From contig JBBIQZ010000035.1 of NCBI GenBank assembly GCA_037442065.1, forward strand, positions 1 through 7,282: a stretch of 7,282 bases of DNA. Direction: 5' to 3'. A program made the position numbers and the translations under genes. The notes beneath the pieces were generated by a model. The model was not told the DNA's origin and did no database searches. It saw nothing but the letters and a program-made list of their open reading frames with translations. Of this stretch, positions 1-5,928 are shown in pieces; within the stretch, counting starts at the first letter, position 1, and every line of letters starts with the position of its first letter. The stretch is from JBBIQZ01 sp037442065 (GTDB lineage: Bacteria > Patescibacteriota > CPR2_A > CG2-30-33-46).

Positions 1-27
1 TAACACCCAATGAAAAACTATTAAAAT

Positions 28-45
28 ATGTCACCATTGAATGTT
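28..45 (+). repeat. Left arm of an imperfect inverted repeat framing the Fic pseudogene
   Basis: The sequence ATGTCACC (28-35), one spacer base, then TTGAATGTT (37-45) recurs in inverted orientation after the Fic gene as AACATTAAA (1155-1163), five bases, GGTGACAT (1169-1176). Eight of eight and eight of nine positions agree in the two blocks, but the spacing differs (1 versus 5 bases). The outermost TG...CA arrangement (29 and 1175) is what many DDE-transposase elements have at their tips. I see no convincing target-site duplication outside the arms and no transposase in the window, so this is a suggestion only. Confidence 0.4.
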
Positions 46-89
46 AACTGTACACCTTCTTGCTAAATCAAATCAAATATGATACGATA

Positions 90-446
90 ATGAATCAAAA
101 AAATACTAACAAACGGCAAGATCTTATCTTAAGCTTGCTTGCAAGAAATCCAAACCTACCTATAGGCGCTATCATTGAAAACGTTCGAAAAGATTTTGGA
201 GAAATTTCCAAAATAACTATAAACAGGGATTTGCTTTATCTTTTAACGCTCGGTTTTTTAGAAAAAGAAGGCCGGGGCAAGGCTACTTTATACAAACTTT
301 CCAGACACTACAACTTAATAAAAAAAGTTGATATTCCCGCTTATTTTAAAACTGAACCAGATAAAAGAGAGGTTTTAAATTCTTTTAACTTCCAAATATT
401 TGAATTTTTAACAAATATCTTCTCGGGCCAAGAAAAAAACATTTAA
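90..446 (+). CDS. Winged-helix DNA-binding fragment (N-terminal part of the broken Fic gene)
   Basis: As it stands this frame encodes 118 residues from ATG 90 to the TAA at 444-446. Residues about 8-75 look like a DeoR-type winged helix: a first helix around LILSLLARN, a turn, a recognition-helix region at KITINRDLLYL, and a wing at EKEGRGKATLYKL. The remainder (PAYFKTEPDKREVL onward) is the usual linker to a Fic domain, and the last residues EKNI are out-of-frame reading. If translated alone it could still bind DNA, possibly its own promoter, but this is inference. An alternative TTG start at 60 would add ten residues of no recognisable character. Confidence 0.55.
   Translation: MNQKNTNKRQDLILSLLARNPNLPIGAIIENVRKDFGEISKITINRDLLYLLTLGFLEKEGRGKATLYKLSRHYNLIKKVDIPAYFKTEPDKREVLNSFNFQIFEFLTNIFSGQEKNI
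433..440 (+). other. First frameshift site in the Fic gene (A7 run, A AAA AAC)
   Basis: Seven A bases followed by C. In the upstream frame the codons are GAA (432-434), AAA, AAC, then ATT and stop TAA at 444-446. Stepping back one base gives AAA, AAA, CAT, TTA and continues as an open frame of clear Fic-type sequence through 1066. The heptamer at 434-440 fits the X XXY YYZ pattern of -1 ribosomal slippage, but the downstream 40 bases are A-rich without a visible stimulatory hairpin. A simple one-base loss from an A8 run is the cheaper explanation. Confidence 0.7.
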
Positions 447-598
447 ATAAACTGAATAAAGAATATCAAAAAAACATCTCTAAACTTTCTTCTACTATCT
501 TTAAAAAAGAGTTAGAGCGGCTAGTTATAGAATTTAGTTGGAAATCGTCCCAGATAGAAGGCAATACTTATACGCTTTTAGAAACAGAAGCGCTCCTT

Positions 599-1069
599 TT
601 GCGAAACAGGGAAGCCGCTGGCCATAAAAAAGAAGAGGCGATAATGCTTTTAAATCACAAAAAGGCATTAGAATTTATTTTGACAAATCAAAAAGCTTTT
701 AAGCGCATTACAATTAAGCAAATTGAACATATTCATTCGCTTATTATTAAAAATCTTAGGGTTTTAAAGAATATAAGAAAGTGGCCGGTAGGAATTACTG
801 GGACAAAATATAAACCGTTAGATAACGAATGGCAAATAAAAGAAGCTCTGAAGAAAACCTACAAATTAATAAACAAAGAAAAGGATATATTTACCAAATC
901 AATTATTGCCTCTTTAATGCTTGTCTATATTCAACCCTTTGAAGATGGTAACAAGCGAACCGCACGGCTCTTGGGTAATGCTATTTTAATCGCTTGGAAA
1001 TATTGCCCCTTGTCTTATAGAAATGCTGATGAAGAAGAATACAAAAAAGCGGTTCTTTTGTTTTTTTGA
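599..1069 (+). CDS. Fic core fragment (middle part of the broken Fic gene)
   Basis: This frame is open upstream of 599 back past the A7 run, and the residues coded there (for example SSQIEGNTYTLLETEA) are good Fic sequence, so neither the TTG at 599 nor the ATG at 644 is likely to be a natural start. The fragment carries the helical Fic core with YIQPFEDGNKRTAR. The catalytic motif is normally HxFx(D/E)GN(G/K)R; here the histidine position (codon 932-934) is CAA, glutamine, although the phosphate-binding GNKR part is kept. It ends prematurely at the TGA at 1067-1069 because of the T7 run; the correct tail continues in another frame to 1148. Confidence 0.5.
   Translation: MRNREAAGHKKEEAIMLLNHKKALEFILTNQKAFKRITIKQIEHIHSLIIKNLRVLKNIRKWPVGITGTKYKPLDNEWQIKEALKKTYKLINKEKDIFTKSIIASLMLVYIQPFEDGNKRTARLLGNAILIAWKYCPLSYRNADEEEYKKAVLLFF
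1061..1067 (+). other. Second frameshift site in the Fic gene (T7 run before TGA)
   Basis: The frame of the Fic core reads TTT TTT TGA here. Omitting one T gives TTT TTT GAA CAA AAT and 26 codons that continue the family-typical C-terminal helix (EQNNLSYYKDLF, then QFEFAV) to a TAG at 1146-1148. The lesion is therefore a one-base gain. TTT TGA resembles the +1 shift context of the release-factor-2 gene (CTT TGA), but no upstream Shine-Dalgarno-like stimulator is present. Confidence 0.7.
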
Positions 1070-1154
1070 ACAAAATAATTTAAGCTATTACAAAGATTTA
1101 TTCATAGACCAATTTGAATTTGCCGTAAAAACTTATTTTCAGGCATAGCGCCAA

Positions 1155-1176
1155 AACATTAAAGGGCGGGTGACAT
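1155..1176 (-). repeat. Right arm of the imperfect inverted repeat framing the Fic pseudogene
   Basis: AACATTAAA (1155-1163) plus GGTGACAT (1169-1176) is the inverted counterpart of 28-45. It begins seven bases after the corrected Fic stop codon, so the two arms bound this single gene closely. Outside the arm, TTTTA follows, matching a TTTTA beyond the left arm once a two-base gap is allowed. Confidence 0.4.
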
Positions 1177-1187
1177 TTTATGCAGTC

Positions 1188-1210
1188 TGCTAAGGATCGA
1201 ACCCTTAGCA
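1188..1210. other. Intergenic hairpin, 8-bp stem with 7-base loop
   Basis: TGCTAAGG (1188-1195) pairs perfectly with CCTTAGCA (1203-1210) around the loop ATCGAAC. A competing small hairpin, CCCTT (1202-1206) with AAGGG (1210-1214), shares bases with it, so the two cannot form together. Neither strand has a proper T-tract after the stem (GGGGGTTTACTTT on the plus strand, GACTGCATAAAA on the minus strand), so an intrinsic terminator is doubtful. It lies just upstream of the secretion operon promoter and could be an operator, a weak terminator after the Fic gene, or part of an element end. Confidence 0.5.
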
Positions 1211-1221
1211 AGGGGGTTTAC

Positions 1222-1250
1222 TTTATAGATAGCTAATCATGCTATATAAT
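1222..1250 (+). promoter_or_regulatory. Promoter of the type IV secretion operon
   Basis: A perfect -10 box TATAAT (1245-1250) lies 17 bp after a fair -35 box TTTATA (1222-1227, four of six to TTGACA). Transcription would start near 1257, giving a leader of roughly 40 bases before the ATG at 1296. No strong ribosome binding site follows; the leader is A-rich. No comparable promoter is seen in the short gaps further down, supporting one main transcript for the genes to the window end. Confidence 0.6.
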
Positions 1251-1295
1251 AAAAGAATAAAAGACGGAAAATAGAAGATAGCTTTTAAATAAATT

Positions 1296-2549
1296 ATGCA
1301 AGCAAAAGTTCCTCAAGACGTTCAAAGAGAAGATAAAATAATAGGGCCTTTTAGCCTCAAGCAGTTTTTATATTTAATTGCCGCTTCTATGCTCGGCTAT
1401 TTAACTTTTTCTATAATTTCCAAGCTTACCGGCCTTTTAATGTTGGGAATAATGCTGGGCCTTTTATCATTTTTGCTAATTGCCGCTTTTGCGGTAATTG
1501 AAGTTCAGGGCAGGCCATTGCCAGAGTTTATGACTGCTTTTATAATTTTTAGCCTTCGCCCTCAAAAACGAATTTGGCAAAAAGATATATTTATCCCAGA
1601 TATCGCCTATATTCCTGCTAAAAAAGAAGAGATTAAACCCGAGGAAGAACCAACTGAAGTTAAAAGCGAATTAGAAAAACTAGCTCATGTTTTAGATACT
1701 CGCGGTTGGGCCGAACTCGCCCAAAAAGAAGAAAAACAAGAAATAAAAACTCTTTATAAAAAATATGAAGAACCCGAAGAACCAAAAAAAGAAGATGTAG
1801 AAAAAAAAGCAGCAGAAATAGAAACATTACTAAAACAAGAAATAGCCCAGAAAGAAAGCTTAAAAAAAGAAGCTGCTAAATTGGTTAAAGCCGGGGGACA
1901 AGAGATTAAAAAAGAAAACACACGCCCCAAAACTCAGGCTTTAAAAAAAGAAGTTAAAATTGAACTTCCTCAAAAAGCAGAACCCCAAAAAGTGATTCTG
2001 GGAATGCACCAAAAAGAAACTCCCCTCTTAGAAAAAGCTTTAAAGGAGCTGGAATTTTCTCCAAAATCAACAATTCAAATTAAAAAAGAAGTAGAGGAAG
2101 ACCTAAAAAAACAAAAAGATAAACAAAAAGAAAATATTAAAAAATTCAAGACAGCAGTTTCTCAAATAGAAAAAATAGTTAAAAATTCTCCGGCTGCTCC
2201 AAAACAAAAACCTGCTAAAAAGGCTTTACTGCCGATTGTTTCTTTTGCTTGGCCAGCTCAGAAAAAACCTTCCTCAAAAGAGCTTCCGGCAGAAGAATAC
2301 AAAATAGATCTTAAAAATAGGTTAACCACTCCTAGGGTTTTAGAGCCCACAACAAATATCAAGGTCGATGAAGAAAAACTGGAAGATGTTTTGGGGGAAA
2401 CCGAAAAAGTAAAAACTTTAGAAAAAGAAATAGAAGAGATAAAGACGGCTTTAAGGGAACAAAAAACAAAGAAAAAGCCGGCAATTTTAATAAAAGAACC
2501 CGTAAGTTTATTTTATAAGAAGAAAAGGCAACATAAAAAAAGAAAATAA
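1296..2549 (+). CDS. PrgI-family (VirB3-like) T4SS membrane protein with long charged C-terminal tail
   Basis: PrgI-type proteins are small inner-membrane components of type IV secretion systems, the counterpart of VirB3, working next to the VirB4 ATPase. The N-terminus matches this type: a short polar start (VPQDVQREDKIIGPFSLKQF), two hydrophobic segments at about 22-41 and 46-69, then GRPLPEFM and SLRPQKRIW. PrgI proteins usually stop soon after this. This one has 417 residues because about 320 are added, with a short conserved-looking stretch LAHVLDTRGW (129-138) followed by a Lys/Glu/Pro-rich, probably coiled or disordered cytoplasmic tail; one small hydrophobic patch (LLPIVSFAW, about 311-319) interrupts it. 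The ATG at 1296 directly follows the promoter leader, and the next gene starts 37 bases after the stop. The function of the tail is unknown; it may contact VirB4 or the TraC-like protein. Confidence 0.85.
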   Translation: MQAKVPQDVQREDKIIGPFSLKQFLYLIAASMLGYLTFSIISKLTGLLMLGIMLGLLSFLLIAAFAVIEVQGRPLPEFMTAFIIFSLRPQKRIWQKDIFIPDIAYIPAKKEEIKPEEEPTEVKSELEKLAHVLDTRGWAELAQKEEKQEIKTLYKKYEEPEEPKKEDVEKKAAEIETLLKQEIAQKESLKKEAAKLVKAGGQEIKKENTRPKTQALKKEVKIELPQKAEPQKVILGMHQKETPLLEKALKELEFSPKSTIQIKKEVEEDLKKQKDKQKENIKKFKTAVSQIEKIVKNSPAAPKQKPAKKALLPIVSFAWPAQKKPSSKELPAEEYKIDLKNRLTTPRVLEPTTNIKVDEEKLEDVLGETEKVKTLEKEIEEIKTALREQKTKKKPAILIKEPVSLFYKKKRQHKKRK

Positions 2550-2586
2550 TTTTGGGTTAGCCAATTTAATGTTAAAATAATATCAA

Positions 2587-3303
2587 ATGGCTAAGAAAAA
2601 AGAGACAAAAAAAGAAAAGGTAAAAGAAGCTTCGGTCCAAGCTTTTTTAGACATCTCGGAAATTAGGGATAATGTTTTAATTTTAAAAGACGGTTCCTTG
2701 CGGGCAGTTTTAATGGCTTCTTCGGTTAATTTTGATTTAAAATCACCGGGCGAACAGGAAGCAATTATTTATAGTTTCCAGGATTTTTTAAATTCTTTAG
2801 ACTTTCCCATCCAAATAGTTATAAGGTCTAAAAAACTTGATTTAGATAACTACTTGTTTAAGTTAGAAGAAACCCAAAAACAAGAAACTAACGAATTTAT
2901 AAAAACCCAGATTGATCAATACATAGGTTTTATTAAAAGCCTTTTGGAAATCTCAAATATAATGGATAAAAAGTTTTATGTAGTTGTCCCCTTTTTCCCG
3001 AGCAGCTTAGAAACTGGTATTAAAAAAATTGGCTTAATCCAAAAAATTGCCACCTCCCTAAACCCTACTTTAGCTCAAAAACAAAAAGAAGAAGAAGTAG
3101 AGATGCACAAAAAAGAGCTTTTGGAACGTTTAAATTTGGTAATGGCTGGCTTAGATAACTTAGGGTTAAGGGCAGCCCAACTTACAACGATTGACTTAAT
3201 AGAGCTTTTTTACGAAATATATAATTTAGAGACTGCTCAACGGGAAAAGATTTTTGATGTTGATGCCTTAACCTCTGACGTCGTTGAGCAAGAAGGTTAT
3301 TAA
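2587..3303 (+). CDS. TraC-like protein, probable stand-alone VirB4 N-terminal-type domain
   Basis: 238 residues, soluble, with no signal peptide or membrane segment. After a Lys-rich start (1-13) there is an alternating strand pattern (FLDISEIRDNVLILKDG, then RAVLMASSVNFDLKS), a helix and the strand FPIQIVIRS (73-81), a long helix at about 85-125, and KKFYVVVPFF (128-137). This order resembles the N-terminal region of TraC/VirB4 conjugation ATPases. No Walker A motif is present, so it should not hydrolyse ATP itself. A helical, Glu/Lys-rich part follows (about 163-185), and the C-terminus is acidic. It lies between PrgI and VirB4 genes, which supports a role as a VirB4 partner at the cytoplasmic face of the membrane. 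The ATG has no ribosome binding site but shares eleven bases (AATATCAAATG) with the ATG of the next gene. The family call is by resemblance only. Confidence 0.75.
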   Translation: MAKKKETKKEKVKEASVQAFLDISEIRDNVLILKDGSLRAVLMASSVNFDLKSPGEQEAIIYSFQDFLNSLDFPIQIVIRSKKLDLDNYLFKLEETQKQETNEFIKTQIDQYIGFIKSLLEISNIMDKKFYVVVPFFPSSLETGIKKIGLIQKIATSLNPTLAQKQKEEEVEMHKKELLERLNLVMAGLDNLGLRAAQLTTIDLIELFYEIYNLETAQREKIFDVDALTSDVVEQEGY

Positions 3304-3319
3304 TTTTAAGAAATATCAA

Positions 3320-5200
3320 ATGAAAGAAGAACAAGAAAAACAATCATTAACCGGCAAAATAGGGAAGTCTTTTAAAAATTATAAAGACTGGCGAGCAAGT
3401 TTAAACCAAAGAAAACAAGAATTGTCTTTGCTTAAAGATCAGAAGAAAAGAGAATTAGAAGCCGAAAGGATTTTTGAAGAAGGAGTAGCTTCGGTTAAAG
3501 ATTTAATTGCTCCGCCGGCTTTGGATATAGAATTTAATCATTTAAAATTAGGCAATAAATTTGTCCGCACTTTTTTTGTTTTTACCTATCCTCGCTATCT
3601 TTACACCAATTGGCTTTCGCCGATTATAAATTTTGATTTTACAATGGATATTTCGATGTTTATTTATCCGGTAAATACCAAAATAATTATGGAAAGCTTA
3701 AGAAAAAAAGTCGGCCAAATGGAATCAGCGGCCGCCTTAAGCGCCGAAAAGGGACAAGTTAGAGACCCGGGCCTAGAAACAGCCTTAGAGGATGCTGAAG
3801 AAATACGCGACAAATTGCAAACCGGCACCGAAAGATTTTTCCAATTTTCCTTATACTTTACTCTTTACGCTTCAACCCTAGAAGAATTAGACACTTTAAC
3901 TAAAGCTCTAGAAACAACCTTGGGCGGTAAATTGGTTTATACTAAGCAAGCAAATCTTCAAATGGAGCAAGGCTTTAATTCTACCTTGCCCCAAGGAACC
4001 GATCAATTATTTGTTACCAGAAATATGGACACTTCTTCACTGTCTACGGTTTTCCCTTTTACCTCTATGGAGCTTACTCAAAACCAAGGAATTTTGTATG
4101 GGATAAACCAACACAATAATAGTTTAATAATTTTTGACCGCTTCTCTTTAGAAAACGCCAACTCGGTAGTTTTTGCCACAGCTGGCGCTGGTAAAAGTTA
4201 TGCGGTAAAATTGGAACTTTTAAGAAGCTTGATGTTAGGAACTGATATTTTAGTTATTGATCCGGAAAACGAATACGAAAGGCTTTGCAATGCTGTAGGC
4301 GGAAGCTATCTAAGGGTTTCTTTAAAATCAAAGTATCGCATAAATCCTTTTGATTTGCCGAAAGTTGGCCAGGAAGTCGAAGAAGAACAAGATATTTTAA
4401 AAACCAATATTATTATGCTCTCCGGGCTTATAAAAGTAATGTTAGGGGCTTTATCCCCTCAAGAAGAGTCAATTTTAGACCGAGCTTTAACCGAAACTTA
4501 TGCCCTAAAAGACATAACCTCCGACCCTAAAACCCATAACAACACACCGCCTTTAATGGAAGACTTGCAGGCAGTTTTAGAAAATATGCGGGGGGCCGAG
4601 AGCATGGTTTCGCGGCTTGATAAATTTACCAAAGGAACTTTCGCCGGCTTGTTTAACGAGCAAACAAATATAAATTTGGAAAATCGCTTTGTGGTATTTT
4701 CTTTAAGAGATTTAGAAGAACAACTTAGGCCGATTGCTATGTATATGATAATGGGTTTTGTTTGGAATAGTATAAAATACAAACGCAAAAAAAGAATTTT
4801 AGCGGTTGATGAAGCTTGGCTTTTAATGCAGCATGAGGATTCGGCCAAATTTATGTACTCTTTGGCTAAAAGGGCTAGAAAATATTATTTAGGAATAACG
4901 ACCATCACTCAAGACGTAGAAGATTTTCTTGCTTCCTCGTATGGAAAAGCGGTTGTTACTAATTCGGCAATGCAGTTGCTCTTAAAACAATCACCGGCAG
5001 CCATAGATTTAATTGTTCATACCTTTAAGCTTACCGAAGGAGAAAGAGGGCTCCTTTTAAAGGCGGGTGTTGGCGAAGGATTATTTTTTGCCGGCCAAAA
5101 CCATGTAGCTGTAAGAATATATGCTTCGTACTCTGAAGATCAATTAATTACCACCAATCCTCAGGAGTTAGAAAAAATTGAAGAGCAAGAAAATTTTTAA
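3320..5200 (+). CDS. virB4: VirB4-family type IV secretion ATPase
   Basis: VirB4 ATPases sit at the cytoplasmic base of type IV secretion systems and power channel assembly and substrate transfer. Counting from ATG 3320 (626 residues), a charged coiled start leads to an N-terminal domain containing FVRTFFVFTYPRYLY, then the ATPase core: Walker A ATAGAGKS (286-293), DPENEY (314-319), Walker B ILAVDEAW with D497 and E498, the KRARKY segment, and the Gln-containing motif TQDVEDF (530-536). All key residues are intact and the length is normal. An in-frame TTG at 3284 would add twelve residues (MSKKVINFKKYQ) and overlap the previous gene by 20 bases. The ATG is preferred because it is preceded by the same AATATCAA as the TraC-like gene's ATG; neither start has a Shine-Dalgarno sequence. 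The next gene overlaps the end by 23 bases, indicating translational coupling. Confidence 0.95.
   Translation: MKEEQEKQSLTGKIGKSFKNYKDWRASLNQRKQELSLLKDQKKRELEAERIFEEGVASVKDLIAPPALDIEFNHLKLGNKFVRTFFVFTYPRYLYTNWLSPIINFDFTMDISMFIYPVNTKIIMESLRKKVGQMESAAALSAEKGQVRDPGLETALEDAEEIRDKLQTGTERFFQFSLYFTLYASTLEELDTLTKALETTLGGKLVYTKQANLQMEQGFNSTLPQGTDQLFVTRNMDTSSLSTVFPFTSMELTQNQGILYGINQHNNSLIIFDRFSLENANSVVFATAGAGKSYAVKLELLRSLMLGTDILVIDPENEYERLCNAVGGSYLRVSLKSKYRINPFDLPKVGQEVEEEQDILKTNIIMLSGLIKVMLGALSPQEESILDRALTETYALKDITSDPKTHNNTPPLMEDLQAVLENMRGAESMVSRLDKFTKGTFAGLFNEQTNINLENRFVVFSLRDLEEQLRPIAMYMIMGFVWNSIKYKRKKRILAVDEAWLLMQHEDSAKFMYSLAKRARKYYLGITTITQDVEDFLASSYGKAVVTNSAMQLLLKQSPAAIDLIVHTFKLTEGERGLLLKAGVGEGLFFAGQNHVAVRIYASYSEDQLITTNPQELEKIEEQENF
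5163..5167 (+). promoter_or_regulatory. Ribosome binding site AGGAG for the TTG-started gene at 5178
   Basis: AGGAG lies ten bases before TTG 5178, inside the end of virB4. It is the clearest Shine-Dalgarno match in the window and supports the TTG as a real start, since the reading frame has no ATG before its membrane segment. Confidence 0.55.
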
Positions 5201-5912
5201 AAAGGCTCTAGCTAGCTCTTTTATAAAAGACGGAAGGGGTATTATTCCAATAATATTAGGGTGCCTGGCTGGATTGGTTTTATTCGGAATAATTGGAATT
5301 GTTCTAATAGTTATGGGTGTTGGGCTCGAAAAAAAACCCGTCGCAGATCCGATAAGCGAAACGCCCTCTTCTGGCCCTACAAATACAGTCACTGAATTAG
5401 AGGTTAATGGCATAAAAATAAAAATTCCCGCATCGCAAGGGAAAATAGGCATAGAATCGGCCACAACAGGCTTAGGGCTTGAGAGATATTGCTCGGAAGC
5501 GGATAAAAAATGGTACATAAATATGCGGTGGCCATCACAAGAATGGAGATGGGACGGAGCAAACAGAGGCCTTGATGAAACATTAGCTTTATATGGAGGG
5601 AAAAAAATAATAGTCTATAACCCAACAACTAAAAAAAGCGTTGTTGCCATCATTTGTGAATCAGGTCCTGCCCCATGGACGGGAAGTAGTTGGTATACAA
5701 ATACAAAAGATCAAGAAATCGGCCCTGATTTTTGGAAAAAGGGGACTGTAAATGAATGGCACCAATTCGATCCGCCAGAGGCGGACGGGAGAGTGGCAGG
5801 GTTAGCACCAGATCCATTTAATGCTATAGGGGCTAACATAAACGATATTTTAAATTATGGTTTTGCTGCCGACCAAAATATCACATTAGGTCCATTAAAT
5901 ACACCAAATTAG
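5178..5912 (+). CDS. Membrane-anchored protein with probable double-psi beta-barrel (RlpA-like) domain
   Basis: 244 residues. A basic N-terminus (KSKKIFKK) and one hydrophobic segment at about 22-50 predict an inner-membrane anchor with the rest outside. A Pro/Ser/Thr linker (51-70) leads to a domain at about 105-230. Its pattern, KKIIVYNPTTKKSVVAIICE, then SGPAPW, then GRVAGLAPDPFNAIG, follows the layout of double-psi beta-barrels such as RlpA: a strand, an NGKS-like turn, a strand, a GP loop, and a final L-x-x-x-A-F-x-x-I/L-G element. Such domains bind or cut peptidoglycan, which would suit a type IV secretion operon. The catalytic residues of RlpA are not clearly conserved, and Cys105 and Cys160 could pair. 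The start TTG overlaps virB4 by 23 bases and has AGGAG upstream. A GC-rich palindrome sits inside the gene at 5771-5785. Coding is secure; the fold is inferred from sequence pattern alone. Confidence 0.6.
   Translation: MKSKKIFKKALASSFIKDGRGIIPIILGCLAGLVLFGIIGIVLIVMGVGLEKKPVADPISETPSSGPTNTVTELEVNGIKIKIPASQGKIGIESATTGLGLERYCSEADKKWYINMRWPSQEWRWDGANRGLDETLALYGGKKIIVYNPTTKKSVVAIICESGPAPWTGSSWYTNTKDQEIGPDFWKKGTVNEWHQFDPPEADGRVAGLAPDPFNAIGANINDILNYGFAADQNITLGPLNTPN
5771..5785. repeat. GC-rich 15-base palindrome inside the barrel-protein gene
   Basis: TCCGCC (5771-5776) and GGCGGA (5780-5785) are perfect inverted arms around AGA. The stretch is almost all G and C in an AT-rich gene, encodes PPEADG in frame, and lies immediately before the conserved GRVAGL segment. 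I recall very similar short palindromes scattered through Parcubacteria-type genomes, but cannot verify that here. Confidence 0.6.
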
Positions 5913-5928
5913 GTAATCAGTTCTAATT

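Larger units (their letters stand above)
90..1148 (+). pseudogene. Fic-family protein with N-terminal winged helix, disrupted by two frameshifts
   Basis: Fic proteins usually transfer AMP or another phosphate-containing group to hydroxyls of target proteins. Here three reading-frame segments join into one plausible protein of about 352 residues: frame of 90-434, then frame -1 from 434 to about 1066, then the original frame from 1068 to the TAG at 1146-1148. The joined product has a winged helix at the N-terminus, a linker ending in FNFQIF, an N-terminal Fic inhibitory motif SSQIEG (545-562), the Fic core motif QPFEDGNKR (932-958) and a C-terminal helical tail ending YFQA. The first break needs one extra A in A7 (433-439), the second one T fewer in T7 (1061-1067). 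An A8 run in the next gene stays in frame, which argues against general base-calling errors, but errors at these two runs cannot be excluded. Start ATG at 90 is preferred over TTG at 60; no ribosome binding site is evident. Confidence 0.8.

Noticed and set aside
78..83. TATGAT as a -10 box for the Fic gene
   Set aside because: It is only six bases before the ATG at 90 and no -35 box lies at 16-18 bp; a leaderless start is possible but not supported.
434..440. Programmed -1 frameshift at A AAA AAC as a proven mechanism
   Set aside because: The heptamer fits, but there is no downstream structure and any one-base loss from an A8 run would create the same site; kept only as a possibility.
1067..1069. 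Alternative genetic code with UGA read as glycine or tryptophan
   Set aside because: Reading through this TGA stays in the wrong frame, and no intact gene in the window has an in-frame TGA; tryptophans are TGG throughout.
1186..1216. Possible tRNA gene on the minus strand (GGTTCGATCC resembles a T-arm)
   Set aside because: No anticodon arm, D-arm or acceptor pairing can be built from the adjacent sequence, and the loop is shifted relative to a standard T-arm.
2552..2578. Possible internal promoter before the TraC-like gene (TTGGGT, 15 bp, TAAAAT)
   Set aside because: Spacing is short and both boxes are weak; AT-rich gaps give such matches easily.
4498..4848. Open frame of 116 codons on the minus strand inside virB4
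   Set aside because: It is antisense to the conserved Walker B part of VirB4 and has no recognisable domain; it is a shadow.
5168..5518. Open frame of 116 codons on the minus strand over the barrel-protein gene
   Set aside because: Antisense to the signal-anchor and linker of a gene with a good start and ribosome binding site; no domain seen.
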